Part shown: positions 53,935-62,537 of the stretch, piece by piece
Layout: each line of letters starts with the position of its first letter
How positions within the stretch are numbered: position 1 is the first letter of the stretch
Translations under genes and position numbers: made by a program
NCBI GenBank assembly: GCA_963663365.2
Contig: CAXXIH010000008.1
Span: 2,418,001-2,482,000 of the forward strand
Direction of reading: 5' to 3'
DNA length: 64,000 nucleotides
Origin: G963663365 sp963663365
Lineage (GTDB): Bacteria > Hinthialibacterota > Hinthialibacteria > Hinthialibacterales > G963663365
Notes under the pieces: model-generated
What the model saw: only the letters and a program-made list of their open reading frames with translations
Database searches by the model: none
Told to the model about the DNA's origin: nothing

Positions 53935-55147
53935 TTATTTCGGTTGACCGCCCGTTCCCTTGGCAACAGTCGGTTCGTCCCAGCGATCGCGCCAGACATC
54001 GGCCGCCGCCTTGCGGAGCGACTCCCGGCCCCAAAGCCCATGGGACATGTCCGGCAGATAGCGGCAGCCAGGACTCCGCATCAGGAAGAGAAACTCGCGC
54101 CGCTCGGCCGGCTGCAGGTTCAACGCAAAACGCAGATTGCCGGACTTATAGAGCGACTGATCGTTCTTGCCCCCTACATCGATATAGCGTTCGGCCTGCT
54201 CGTTCAGGGCGCCGGCGATGAGTTTCGCTTCGTCGATTCGGGCCCCCGGAGTGAAGATCCAGAGTACGTTGAGGATCGGATTGTGGTCCCTGGCCTGAGG
54301 ATGGGGCGCCACGGTGACTTCCAGACGGCCGTTTGCATCGGCGTCCACAGCATCGAAACGCATTGCGCCCGGCACATGGCGTCCCCAAGCAGCAATCGGA
54401 TCAACAGACCGGTCCTCGACGCCTTCAACCTGGACGAGAAGAGGCCTCAGACCTGCACCCGGGTGATGACTTTCACAGAAGCCAAGCATCACCGTTCGCT
54501 TCGAACCTGGCGCAACACGGAATCGATAGCGGATGGGCACGCCACCCATGCCTGCAGAGATGTTTTTGTAGGCCGGATCGCACGGCGCACTCGGCCTGGC
54601 CCAGCCCGGCAGCGCCGATACTCCGTCGACATAGCCCCACCCCCGAGCCTCGCGAATCGCTTCGAGATTGTCCGGCAGGAGGAGTGCGGGTTGACCTTGT
54701 ACAGTACCGGTCGTTTCACCAATCTGCATCGTCTCGGGTACGACGAGTTCCAAGGCGGTCTGCGCCGGCTCGCTGCCCATGTTGACCAGTTCGGCTTCCA
54801 GAACGTCGACTCCTGACGGCCAGACGGGGGCTCGATACGCCGACTGGGTCAAGGCAACCGGTCCCGCCTTAGTACGCGTGACGGCCACCGGCATCGGAGC
54901 CTCTTCGGCTCGTTGCTCTGCCACCTTGGCTCCCTTCGGCTCAACGATCCGCAGGCCGACACTGCCCCATGGTTCGATCAGCGTTCCGTCTTCCGCGACC
55001 TTCGAGGGCGGTGCACCCGGTGAGCGCCAACGTCTTACCGACGATTCGGAAGCTTCGACGGCTACCTCTTGGACCGTTCGGGTTCGCCAGCAGCAGCTTC
55101 CCTGCCTGAAGCCGACGAGCTTCCAGTGCGCTTCCTTTCTTTCTCAT
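53935..55147 (-). pseudogene. Decayed gene with frameshift, C-terminal carbohydrate-enzyme-like part
   Basis: The intact C-terminal frame (329 codons from a GTG at 54,924) has no ATG and continues open upstream to a stop at 55,146-55,144. Upstream, a second frame reading ARRLQAGKLLLANPNG runs into the first as QEVAVEASESS if one base is removed at about 55,071-55,072 (CC where C would fit). The composite resembles the C-terminal beta domains of glycosidases. No catalytic domain is seen, so either the gene is a remnant or several frameshifts hide the start. The protein is unlike neighbours in having no signal. Confidence 0.5.
54873..55011 (-). repeat. Repeat A of an internal-deleted duplication
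   Basis: Three blocks (54,873-54,898, 54,964-54,977, 54,997-55,011) are identical, in the same order, to blocks in 55,199-55,272. In the second copy the gaps between blocks have shrunk. This is the copy inside the intact frame. Confidence 0.75.
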
Positions 55148-55198
55148 AAACTACAGTACGCATGCTCACAAGAAACCGTTCTTTCAATATGCAGGGGG

Positions 55199-55272
55199 TA
55201 CGCGTGACGGCCACCGGCATCGGATTGCTCGATCCCTTCGGGCGCCCCATGGTTCGAGACCTTCGAGGGCGG
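55199..55272 (-). repeat. Repeat B: partial copy of repeat A with internal deletion
   Basis: 26, 14 and 15 identical bases match repeat A (54,873-54,898, 54,964-54,977, 54,997-55,011). About 65 bp is missing in total, and the frame is not kept between blocks. A 53-codon frame here begins by ATGA overlap with the isomerase-like gene stop and ends at 55,144, but it is probably not functional. Confidence 0.75.
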
Positions 55273-55301
55273 GCAACCGCCACCGACAGCGATCGAACGT
55301 C

Positions 55302-56799
55302 TCATACCGCGTCCTCCCGCGGAGGCTTCTCCGGCGAGTTGATGACCTTGATGCCCCACATCTGGCAGAAGTTCTCCACGTCGCGTCGGTGATTGCCCGC
55401 GAACACGACCTGGTGGAAGCCCAGCACATCGCGGCAGTCCTCGATACGATCCATCTTGATCTTCACGTCGGTGCGGCAGCCGCCGGCCGGTGGCGTATCC
55501 TGATTCCCCACGACGACTCCCGTGTCGAGGATCAGTTCGTTGGGATTGTTGAAACGAACGAGCGTGACGGGGCGGTCTTCTTTCCAGAGGACTTGCAGGG
55601 CCACGCCAAGGTCTGATTCCGAGTGCGAACGCAGCCGGTGTCGCTCCGCAGGTTTGTCGAAGCCGTCGATTTTCGTGCCACAAACACAATGGGCCGCCAG
55701 CAGCAGGTTCTCAACCGTCTCGGGCACCGGGTCATTCATGAAACCGGGCTTGTCGAAGAGATAGCTGGTGAACATGAGCGACATGGCACCGAAAACGTCG
55801 GCCTCGCAGCCGTAAGTGACGCCGCCGTCCTGGAACATGGAAACCGCCATGCAGGGCGGTGTTGGTACGTCGCGTGAAGAGACCATGCCAAGGCAGTCCG
55901 AGGTTACGGCATTCGACTTCTCGTCGCGGCAGATACGTTTCGCAGTAAGGAACGCCCGGGCCGCGTTGAGCATGTCCTGCTCGTTCGGTTCGACGACCTT
56001 TTCGGCGTTGGCGACTGCCGTTTTGGCGATCTCGTGAGCCTCATCGGTCAGGGGCATGCGGTGAAACAGTTCGTGAAGATTGTCTCGCGGGATGTAGCGA
56101 ACCTTCGTGCCGAGCCGTTCCAGGACCGCTTCCTTGCGTTCCTTGCCCTTGACGACCAGGAGTCGCGTTTCCTCGAACTGGCGCTTGGCTCGAATCATTC
56201 GGAACGCCTGTTCGACCGCACTGGTTTCCAGGGAGGAGATCACGTGGACCTTCGGCAGCCGAGCGATCTCGGCGGACATGCCCGGTAAACGCCGTGCCGA
56301 TCGGCGCCCAGACGATCAAGGGAATTCCCGCGTCGATAATCGGATCCAGCCATCGCCAACAGTGGATGTGCTGCAAGTGGATCAGCACGGCGTCGACCTT
56401 GTCGGCTTTCGCCTTCTTGACCCACGCATCGACATTCTCCTGCTTTTCGATCGGCGTGGCGTCCATTTCGAGCGTGATGCTTGCGCTGTCCGCCATGCTC
56501 TTGAAGGCCGCTTCATACTCCTTGCGGTGACCGTCGAGGTCGTAAGAGGTTCCCGGCCAGCCGAGCCAATAAGGTGTCTCGCGGCGGAAGATGACCTCGC
56601 GTATACGAACCTTCGGTGCCGGGCGCAACGATCCCAATTCGATCGGTTCGTCGAGAGGGGCGTCGGAAGAGGCTTCCTCCGCGTTCACTGACAGGAAGGA
56701 AGTCGTCGCGAACGCGGCGATGGACGACGCGACAAAGCAGCGTCGCGAGACGGAGCAGCAATTGCACCCGTGATACGGAAGGTGGGGAAAGTCAGCCAT
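55302..56799 (-). pseudogene. Tat-exported isomerase-like gene (frameshifted)
   Basis: Two frames make one protein of about 498 residues. The first part starts MADFPHLPYHGCNCCSVSRRCFVASSIAAFATTSF, a twin-arginine signal, and runs to APIGTAFTG; the second continues MSAEIARLPKVHVISSL to the stop. They join cleanly if one G is removed from the GGG run at about 56,282-56,285. The body resembles the L-fucose/L-arabinose isomerase-like family of Planctomycetes (NPNELILDTGVVVGNQD, GGCRTDVKIKMD, and HQVVFAGNHRRDVENF). A one-base indel in a homopolymer could be a sequencing error. It is divergent from the GH106-like gene. Confidence 0.65.
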
Positions 56800-57200
56800 G
56801 GCACCTGCAACCAGAGTTCGGGTTTGTTGAGTGGGACCACATCTTCACGGTCGGAAGAAAGGGCAAACGTCAACACACATCCGAAGGGGGCGCCCCTTCT
56901 GCCCGGCTGTCTGCCGACAGTCTGACGAAGGGGGACTACCGAGTCAACTACTCGAGTCTTTTGGGGTTTGACTTCGTCCCCGACATACACGATCCAGCCG
57001 ATTTCTGACTGCTATGGCTGTCGGAAATAGGCGGCGGCGCAATCCGGGTGCGCTGAGTAATTGTGTCGCATAACGGCAGTCCTTTGCCGTCTCGTACGTG
57101 TGGAGGAAGGAATCACCAAGCGCTACAATGACGGCGCATCGCCTTCGAGGATCGGCCTGGCGAGCTGAAGACGGACACAAGAGCCTGGAGCAAGTGCGCA
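56800..57200. other. Divergent intergenic region with two hairpins
   Basis: About 400 bp between the isomerase-like and GH106-like genes. GAAGGGG (56,883-56,889) / CCCCTTC (56,893-56,899) and CTGTC (56,907-56,911) / GACAG (56,916-56,920) form adjacent hairpins. No U-run follows either. I see no gene. Confidence 0.5.
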
Positions 57201-60200
57201 ATGATAACAGAAGTGACGCGACCGGTGCGGATGCTATGCCTGACGGTTCTCTGCGTGGCCATGTTGGGCAACTGGGCTCAAACCAAGGAACCGTCGTACA
57301 GTCGCAAGATGACGGTTCTGGAAAAGCAGTTTCTTGAACTGCCCATGGAAGCCAGACGTCTCACGGGGCCACTTTTCTGGCTACATGGTGATGAAACGGC
57401 CGAGCAGTTGGAAAACACGCTGGAGAAGGTGGCGGAGGGCGGCAACGGTTGCTTTACGGCCGAGTCACGGCCGCACATCGATTGGCTAGGGCCGGGTTGG
57501 TATCGCGACTTGCGCATCTGCCTGGAGAAAGCCAAGAAGTTGAATCTGAAGATGTGGATCTTCGATGAGAAATGGTGGCCCAGCGGCGAGGTCGGTGGTG
57601 AGGTGCCCGAGCAATACGGCAGCAGGTACATGGAAGCTACCGCGACGGATCTCCAAGATACGGTGCAGATGGCCGTGCCATCGGAGAAGCTGATCGCCGT
57701 GCTCGCGGGAAAAGCAATCGGTGATTGTATCGATGGTGAGAGTCTCGTTGACCTCACAGGGCGAGTGCAGGATGGCAGACTCAATTGGCAGACGCCGGCA
57801 GGAACCTGGAAAGTGATGGTCTTCACCTGGCGTCGTAGCGAAGGACGACGCGGCCGGCTACTCGTAGACGGAGCCAGCCAGGAGGCTGTGGAGTGGTACG
57901 TCCGTACCGTCTATCAGCCGCACTACGACCATTTTTCGGAGGACTTCGGCAAGACGATCCAAGGCTACTTCTACGACGAGCCGGAGACTTACGGCGACTG
58001 GGGAACCGAAGTCATTCCCATGCTCAAGCAGCGGGGCGTCGACTGGAAGAAGGCACTCGTTGCGTGGAAATTCCAGTTGGCCAACGACGACGAGCAGGTT
58101 GCCGCCCGATATCAGTATCAGGATGCCCAGGCCGAAGCATGGGGTCGGACTTTCTACGGCGGGCTAACGGAGTGGTGTCACGAGCATCACGTTCGATCGA
58201 TCGGACACTTTCTCGAGCACCGACGCGAGTACCTCAGCCCGAAGCTCTGCGGCGGCAACATGGTCCAACTCATGAAGTACAGCGACATGGGGGCGATCGA
58301 CGCCGTCTTCAAGCAGTTCGTGCCGGGACAGAAGGACGACTCGACCTACCAGACACCGAAACTGGGCAGTTCGATATCTCATGCCTACGGCAAGAAGGAC
58401 GATCTGGCCATGGTGGAGATCTTTGGCGCCCGGGGCCAGGACTTGACCTACTCCGAGATGAAATGGTGGACTGACCACATGCACGTGTCGGGAATCAACT
58501 TCCATATTCCCCATTCGTTCAATCCTCGGGGACCATACGATCGCGACTGCCCCCCTTACTTCTACAACAACGGCTACGAGCCTCGCTGGCCGCTCTACCG
58601 AGTCTATGCAGACTATACGGGTCGGTTGAGCTTGATGCTGTCGGGCGGACGCCACGTGTGCCCGGTTGCGTTTCTGTATCTCGGCAACAGCTTCCATGCA
58701 GGCAAGGCCATCCCGCCCGAGGAAATGACGACCGCCTTGCAGGACGCCCTGTTCGATTGCGACTGGATCCCCTACGACGTGTTTGAGAAAGACATGGGGA
58801 TTGAGGAGCGTTGCCTGGCTCTGCGGAACGAAAAGTACCGCGTGCTGGTCGTGCCGGCAGTCGAGACTATCCCCTACGAGACCCTGGCCAAGGTGAAGGA
58901 GTACTATGCGACGGGCGGCATTGTGATCGGCTATGGATTGCTGCCCTCGCGGTCGGCCACGCTTGGCAAGACGGCGAAGGACATCCTCGCCCTGCGAAAT
59001 GCGATTTGGGGCGCCGGCACGGATGAACCCACGCTCGACGTGTGTCAAACGAATGCTGCCGCCGGAAGATCGTACTTCTTGCCCGAGAAGCCGACGTCGG
59101 AGCAAATCCGGCAAGTACTGACGGCCGACGCCGGCGTTCATCCGACATTAGAGGTCCTGGACGGGGAAACGGACGACTGGCTTCATGTGCTCCACCGGGT
59201 GAAAGATGGGCAGAACGTGTTTTTCATCACGAATCTGCAGCACGAAGGGCCGACGAAACGCTTCCGTCTGCGCGCTCGGGCCAACGGCGTGCCCGAGTGT
59301 TGGGATTCGATGCGTGGCGAGATTTGCTCTACCCCGCACAAGCAGTTGTCCGCGGGAACTGCTGACTTCTCACTGACCCTCGAACCACTGGAAAGTGTGC
59401 TGATCGTGTTCCGTCCGGTCGATAGAAAGCTGCCGGTTCGGTTGGAATCGGGCATGAACCCCCTTGCCACAGCGATCGAAGTCGAACGGTTGGCCCTTGA
59501 GATTGAGAGTCCAACCCTGCCGGAAGTAGAGCAGAAGGAATCCGTATTCGCAGGCTGTCCCTGGGTATGGCATAGCAACGAGCCGGATCGGGCACCGCCG
59601 TGCAAACGGTTCTTTCGGAAAGTAGTCGAACTACCGGAGAACCGCCGTGTCACCCAGGCAACGATACGATTGAATGCAGACAACAGTCTTGCTTTTCACC
59701 TAAACGGAAAGGACGTTGGTGCCGGCTGTTACGGGTACGACAACTGGACCAGACCGAGCAAAATCGACTTGGCGCCGCACCTGAAAGCGGGCCGCAATGT
59801 CTTGGCGGTCACCGTAATCAATGGCGGCGATTCACCCAATCCGGCCGGGCTGATCGGTACCTATAGCATTACCTTGGACGACGGATCGCAAATAGACGGT
59901 TGTATCGACAAGTCGTGGAAGTCTTCATCAGATGCGCCCACCGACTGGCAATCGCTCGAATTCGACGACTCGTCTTGGCCCCAAGCTCGAGAATTTGCCA
60001 AGTATGGCGGTGGAGCCTGGGGCGAGTTTGATGATCCGCGTGCGCAGGTGACGTTGCCACCGGTGAAACAGGCCGACCCGTTCGTGGGACGATTCATATT
60101 GCCCGATGACTGGCCAACTCACAAAGCGAGAACCTACGTCGAGATGGGCGACATTCCGCACGAGGCCGCGGCGGCGGTGAAGATCAACGGCGAGTACGCG

Positions 60201-60323
60201 GGTGGATTCATCGGCAAGCCGTATCGCTTGAATCTCTCGAAGTGGGTCAAGTCGGGAGCGAACACACTCGAGATTGAGCCGTTCGCTTCGGGGAAGGTTC
60301 GGATTACTGCGTATCCGCGTTAG
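57201..60323 (+). CDS. Secreted GH106-like alpha-L-rhamnosidase
   Basis: The 1040-residue protein has a signal peptide (about 1-27, ending TKEPS region). Residues 50-110 (ARRLTGPLFWLHGDETAEQLENTLEKVAEGG) match the GH106 opening, in which W, H, D and E recur, followed by LKMWIFDEKWWPSGEVGGEV. Further matches are GYFYDEPETYGDWG, with the candidate catalytic Glu, and MKWWTDHMHVSGINFHIPHSFNPRG. The C-terminal part from about 740 is a jelly-roll region (NADNSLAFHLNGKDVG) and a beta domain. It removes rhamnose from plant or algal polysaccharides, as does the unrelated GH78-type enzyme in the left part. GGAG is 11 nt from the ATG. Confidence 0.75.
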   Translation: MITEVTRPVRMLCLTVLCVAMLGNWAQTKEPSYSRKMTVLEKQFLELPMEARRLTGPLFWLHGDETAEQLENTLEKVAEGGNGCFTAESRPHIDWLGPGWYRDLRICLEKAKKLNLKMWIFDEKWWPSGEVGGEVPEQYGSRYMEATATDLQDTVQMAVPSEKLIAVLAGKAIGDCIDGESLVDLTGRVQDGRLNWQTPAGTWKVMVFTWRRSEGRRGRLLVDGASQEAVEWYVRTVYQPHYDHFSEDFGKTIQGYFYDEPETYGDWGTEVIPMLKQRGVDWKKALVAWKFQLANDDEQVAARYQYQDAQAEAWGRTFYGGLTEWCHEHHVRSIGHFLEHRREYLSPKLCGGNMVQLMKYSDMGAIDAVFKQFVPGQKDDSTYQTPKLGSSISHAYGKKDDLAMVEIFGARGQDLTYSEMKWWTDHMHVSGINFHIPHSFNPRGPYDRDCPPYFYNNGYEPRWPLYRVYADYTGRLSLMLSGGRHVCPVAFLYLGNSFHAGKAIPPEEMTTALQDALFDCDWIPYDVFEKDMGIEERCLALRNEKYRVLVVPAVETIPYETLAKVKEYYATGGIVIGYGLLPSRSATLGKTAKDILALRNAIWGAGTDEPTLDVCQTNAAAGRSYFLPEKPTSEQIRQVLTADAGVHPTLEVLDGETDDWLHVLHRVKDGQNVFFITNLQHEGPTKRFRLRARANGVPECWDSMRGEICSTPHKQLSAGTADFSLTLEPLESVLIVFRPVDRKLPVRLESGMNPLATAIEVERLALEIESPTLPEVEQKESVFAGCPWVWHSNEPDRAPPCKRFFRKVVELPENRRVTQATIRLNADNSLAFHLNGKDVGAGCYGYDNWTRPSKIDLAPHLKAGRNVLAVTVINGGDSPNPAGLIGTYSITLDDGSQIDGCIDKSWKSSSDAPTDWQSLEFDDSSWPQAREFAKYGGGAWGEFDDPRAQVTLPPVKQADPFVGRFILPDDWPTHKARTYVEMGDIPHEAAAAVKINGEYAGGFIGKPYRLNLSKWVKSGANTLEIEPFASGKVRITAYPR

Positions 60324-60498
60324 ATAAGGCGCGGATTGTTCGTACACATGTCGAGCCGTGAGGCGAAAACCGTCATACCAAAGTGGCCCCATCACCAATC
60401 GGTTGGTATCCCGCAGGTAGACACGCCATTTCTGCCTCACTATACTCTCCCCATATCCGTCTCGAATGGTTGTCCGGCGATTTGTGAGGAGAGTTGGT

Positions 60499-61320
60499 GT
60501 GAGCAAGTGCTTGGCGTTGCGTACCTTGGTGGTTGTCCTAACAAGTGTGATGATCTCTCAGGGCGACGATCGTTTCGTCACGGAGGACATCTCTTTCACG
60601 GCAGCATGCGACGGCACCACTCAACGCTATGTACGTATGCTTCCGAATAGCTTCGATCAAGAAGCAGAACACCATCTGCTCATCGCACTTCACGGGCACG
60701 GCTCGGATCGCTGGCAGTTCGCCGACGGCAAATCGCCCACCGGTGTCGGTGCACGTAATGCAGCCGCCGAGCGCGGCATGATCTTGATCTTGCCGGACTA
60801 CCGTGCCAAAACTTCCTGGATGGGCCCCAAGGCCGAGGCGGATCTTTGCCAGATCATCGCCGAACTGAAGAAGCAGTATCGTGTCGGCAAGGTGATTCTC
60901 TGCGGCGGGTCGATGGGCGGTTCGTCGTCGCTGACCTTCACGGCCATCCACCCGGAACTGATCGATGGAGTCGCTGCCATGAACGGCACGGCAAACCACC
61001 TCGAATACAACAACTTCCAGGATGCGATCATCGCGTCCTACGGCGGAACCAAGCAGGCAATTCCCGAGGAGTACAAGCGTCGCAGCGCCGAGTACTGGCC
61101 CGAACGGTTAACCATGCCGGTGGCGATTACCGCTTCGGGCAAAGATACGAGTGTGCCGCCGGCAAGCGTTCTGCGTTTGGCAGGCGTCCTCCAGAAGATG
61201 GAACGCCCCGTCCTGGCCATCTATCGAGAAGACATGGGGCACACATCGAAACCGGAGGATGTGCGGAAGGTGCTCGATTTCGTGCTGGATCGGGCGCTAC
61301 CAGATGCCGCATCACAGTAG
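60499..61320 (+). CDS. Secreted alpha/beta-hydrolase esterase
   Basis: The 273-residue product has an N-terminal hydrophobic signal, then HHLLIALHGHGSD (oxyanion region), VILCGGSMGGSSSLTFT with the nucleophile GxSxG near residue 145, an acidic residue in TASGKDTSVPP, and a terminal His in MGHTSKPEDV. This is a poly(3-hydroxybutyrate)-depolymerase/feruloyl-esterase-like serine hydrolase. It follows GH106 by about 175 bp on the same strand and may de-esterify the same polysaccharide. The start is GTG at 60,499: GAGGAG lies 7 nt upstream; an ATG at 60,466 has no Shine-Dalgarno. Confidence 0.7.
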   Translation: MSKCLALRTLVVVLTSVMISQGDDRFVTEDISFTAACDGTTQRYVRMLPNSFDQEAEHHLLIALHGHGSDRWQFADGKSPTGVGARNAAAERGMILILPDYRAKTSWMGPKAEADLCQIIAELKKQYRVGKVILCGGSMGGSSSLTFTAIHPELIDGVAAMNGTANHLEYNNFQDAIIASYGGTKQAIPEEYKRRSAEYWPERLTMPVAITASGKDTSVPPASVLRLAGVLQKMERPVLAIYREDMGHTSKPEDVRKVLDFVLDRALPDAASQ

Positions 61321-61371
61321 TAGCATCGGCTCTGTGTTCTCGCCACAGGCAAAGCGATGGAGTGACCTGCG

Positions 61372-62148
61372 ATGCTTCGAGCCTTCATGGTTTTCCAGGT
61401 GCTGGCCCCTCTGATTGCGGCAGCGCTATCTCCACCCCATGAGTATGATCGAGCGGTACTACACGGCATTCTCGGCTCACAGGCGGCACTCGCTGGATTC
61501 TGGGTTGCCTTGAGCACCTCTCCCACCGGTGCCCGGGCCCTTGCCGTCGTGTCCGTGCTGGGCTGGTTTACATTCGTGTTGATGCTGCAGCCCCACTTCA
61601 ACGGATGGATTGTGGTTATCCTGGGATTTCAGTTCCTGGTAACCGCAGGAGTGTTTGCTTACTCACGGCGTGCATCGCGTGTTGTGTTGACGACAGGCAA
61701 GCTTGAAGAGAAAGGCCTTCGGTGGCAGTTTCGGATCGTGCACCTGCTGACGCTCATGGTCGCCGTGCCAGTCCTGTGGGGCGTTGTGCCACTGATCATG
61801 AGAGTGCCCATTCTCACCGTCCAGCACATCATCGTGTACATGTTTGTCTTCGTCATGGCGGTTGGCTACACGGTAGGTCCTTTGGCGGCTTGTTGGGTCG
61901 TCTACGGCCAAGGCGACGTGCGTTGGCGCATTCCCGCGGCTACGCTCGTCATATTCCTTGCCGCCGCCGTCATGGCATACTCGAGCTATTCTCAGACCGG
62001 CTCGGCGCGACCAACTATGAGTTCACTTTTCAGCTGCCTGACCCAGGCGGTATTCGCGACCTTGAGCTTCGGTTCGCTCAGATGGCTTGGCTTCCGTGTC
62101 GGACGTCCCGCGGAATCGACCGTTCATCCAAAATGCAAAGGTCAATAA
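61372..62148 (+). CDS. Polytopic membrane protein of unknown function
   Basis: The 258-residue protein has about seven hydrophobic segments, including RAFMVFQVLAPLIAAAL, VSVLGWFTFVLML and VVILGFQFLVTAGVFA. A central RWQFRIVHLLTLMVAVPVLWG is the internal planctomycete QF-R-LL-type segment that precedes membrane helices. I recognise no catalytic or transport motif. It starts 51 bp after the esterase stop and may share its transcript. The C-terminal tail is basic. Confidence 0.6.
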   Translation: MLRAFMVFQVLAPLIAAALSPPHEYDRAVLHGILGSQAALAGFWVALSTSPTGARALAVVSVLGWFTFVLMLQPHFNGWIVVILGFQFLVTAGVFAYSRRASRVVLTTGKLEEKGLRWQFRIVHLLTLMVAVPVLWGVVPLIMRVPILTVQHIIVYMFVFVMAVGYTVGPLAACWVVYGQGDVRWRIPAATLVIFLAAAVMAYSSYSQTGSARPTMSSLFSCLTQAVFATLSFGSLRWLGFRVGRPAESTVHPKCKGQ

Positions 62149-62537
62149 TGGCACCCATTCCCGCGTTTTCCTTTCCAATCGAGCTCCCCTGCCGACGACA
62201 CCACAAACACCTTGCCAACGTCCCCAACGCACGCCGTACTCAGGCCCCCTCGCTGGAAAATATTTTCGCCCGGTGTTCATTTTTCCTATTGACAAATAAG
62301 TGAAAATCTGTATACTATTCACAAGCCGAACTCTCGAGACTCACACAGAAGCGTTTTCCGTGTTGGCTATGCGGGCATCACCCAGAGATGCTCCCCCTCT
62401 GGTGAGCCAAAAGTATCCAAAAAAATCGCGCAACAATGGACACCCTACTAGAAGAGGGAGACAACGACCACAACCCGTATCGTAGCCGCCACTAGTCAGC
62501 CCAAACCAACCACGTACCACGAACAAGCCCCAGCCCT
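62149..62537. other. Upstream region with a strong promoter and long leader
   Basis: No gene is evident in these 389 bp. The promoter at 62,288-62,315 would give a leader of about 215 nt before the TTG start at 62,538. The leader has a CAGAG...CTCTG-type inverted pair around 62,381-62,401 and a run of eight A with one T at 62,409-62,424. Confidence 0.5.
62288..62315 (+). promoter_or_regulatory. Near-consensus sigma-70 promoter
   Basis: TTGACA at 62,288-62,293 and TATACT at 62,310-62,315 with a 16-nt spacer. It is the best promoter match in the right part and points toward the gene at 62,538. Confidence 0.65.

Noticed and set aside
58164..59141. A 325-codon open frame on the minus strand
   Set aside because: It lies inside the GH106-like gene, whose family motifs run through the same stretch.
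60370..60420. ATACCAA/TTGGTAT inverted pair upstream of the esterase gene
   Set aside because: The arms are 7 bp with a long spacer, and no operator-like repeat of the pair is found elsewhere.
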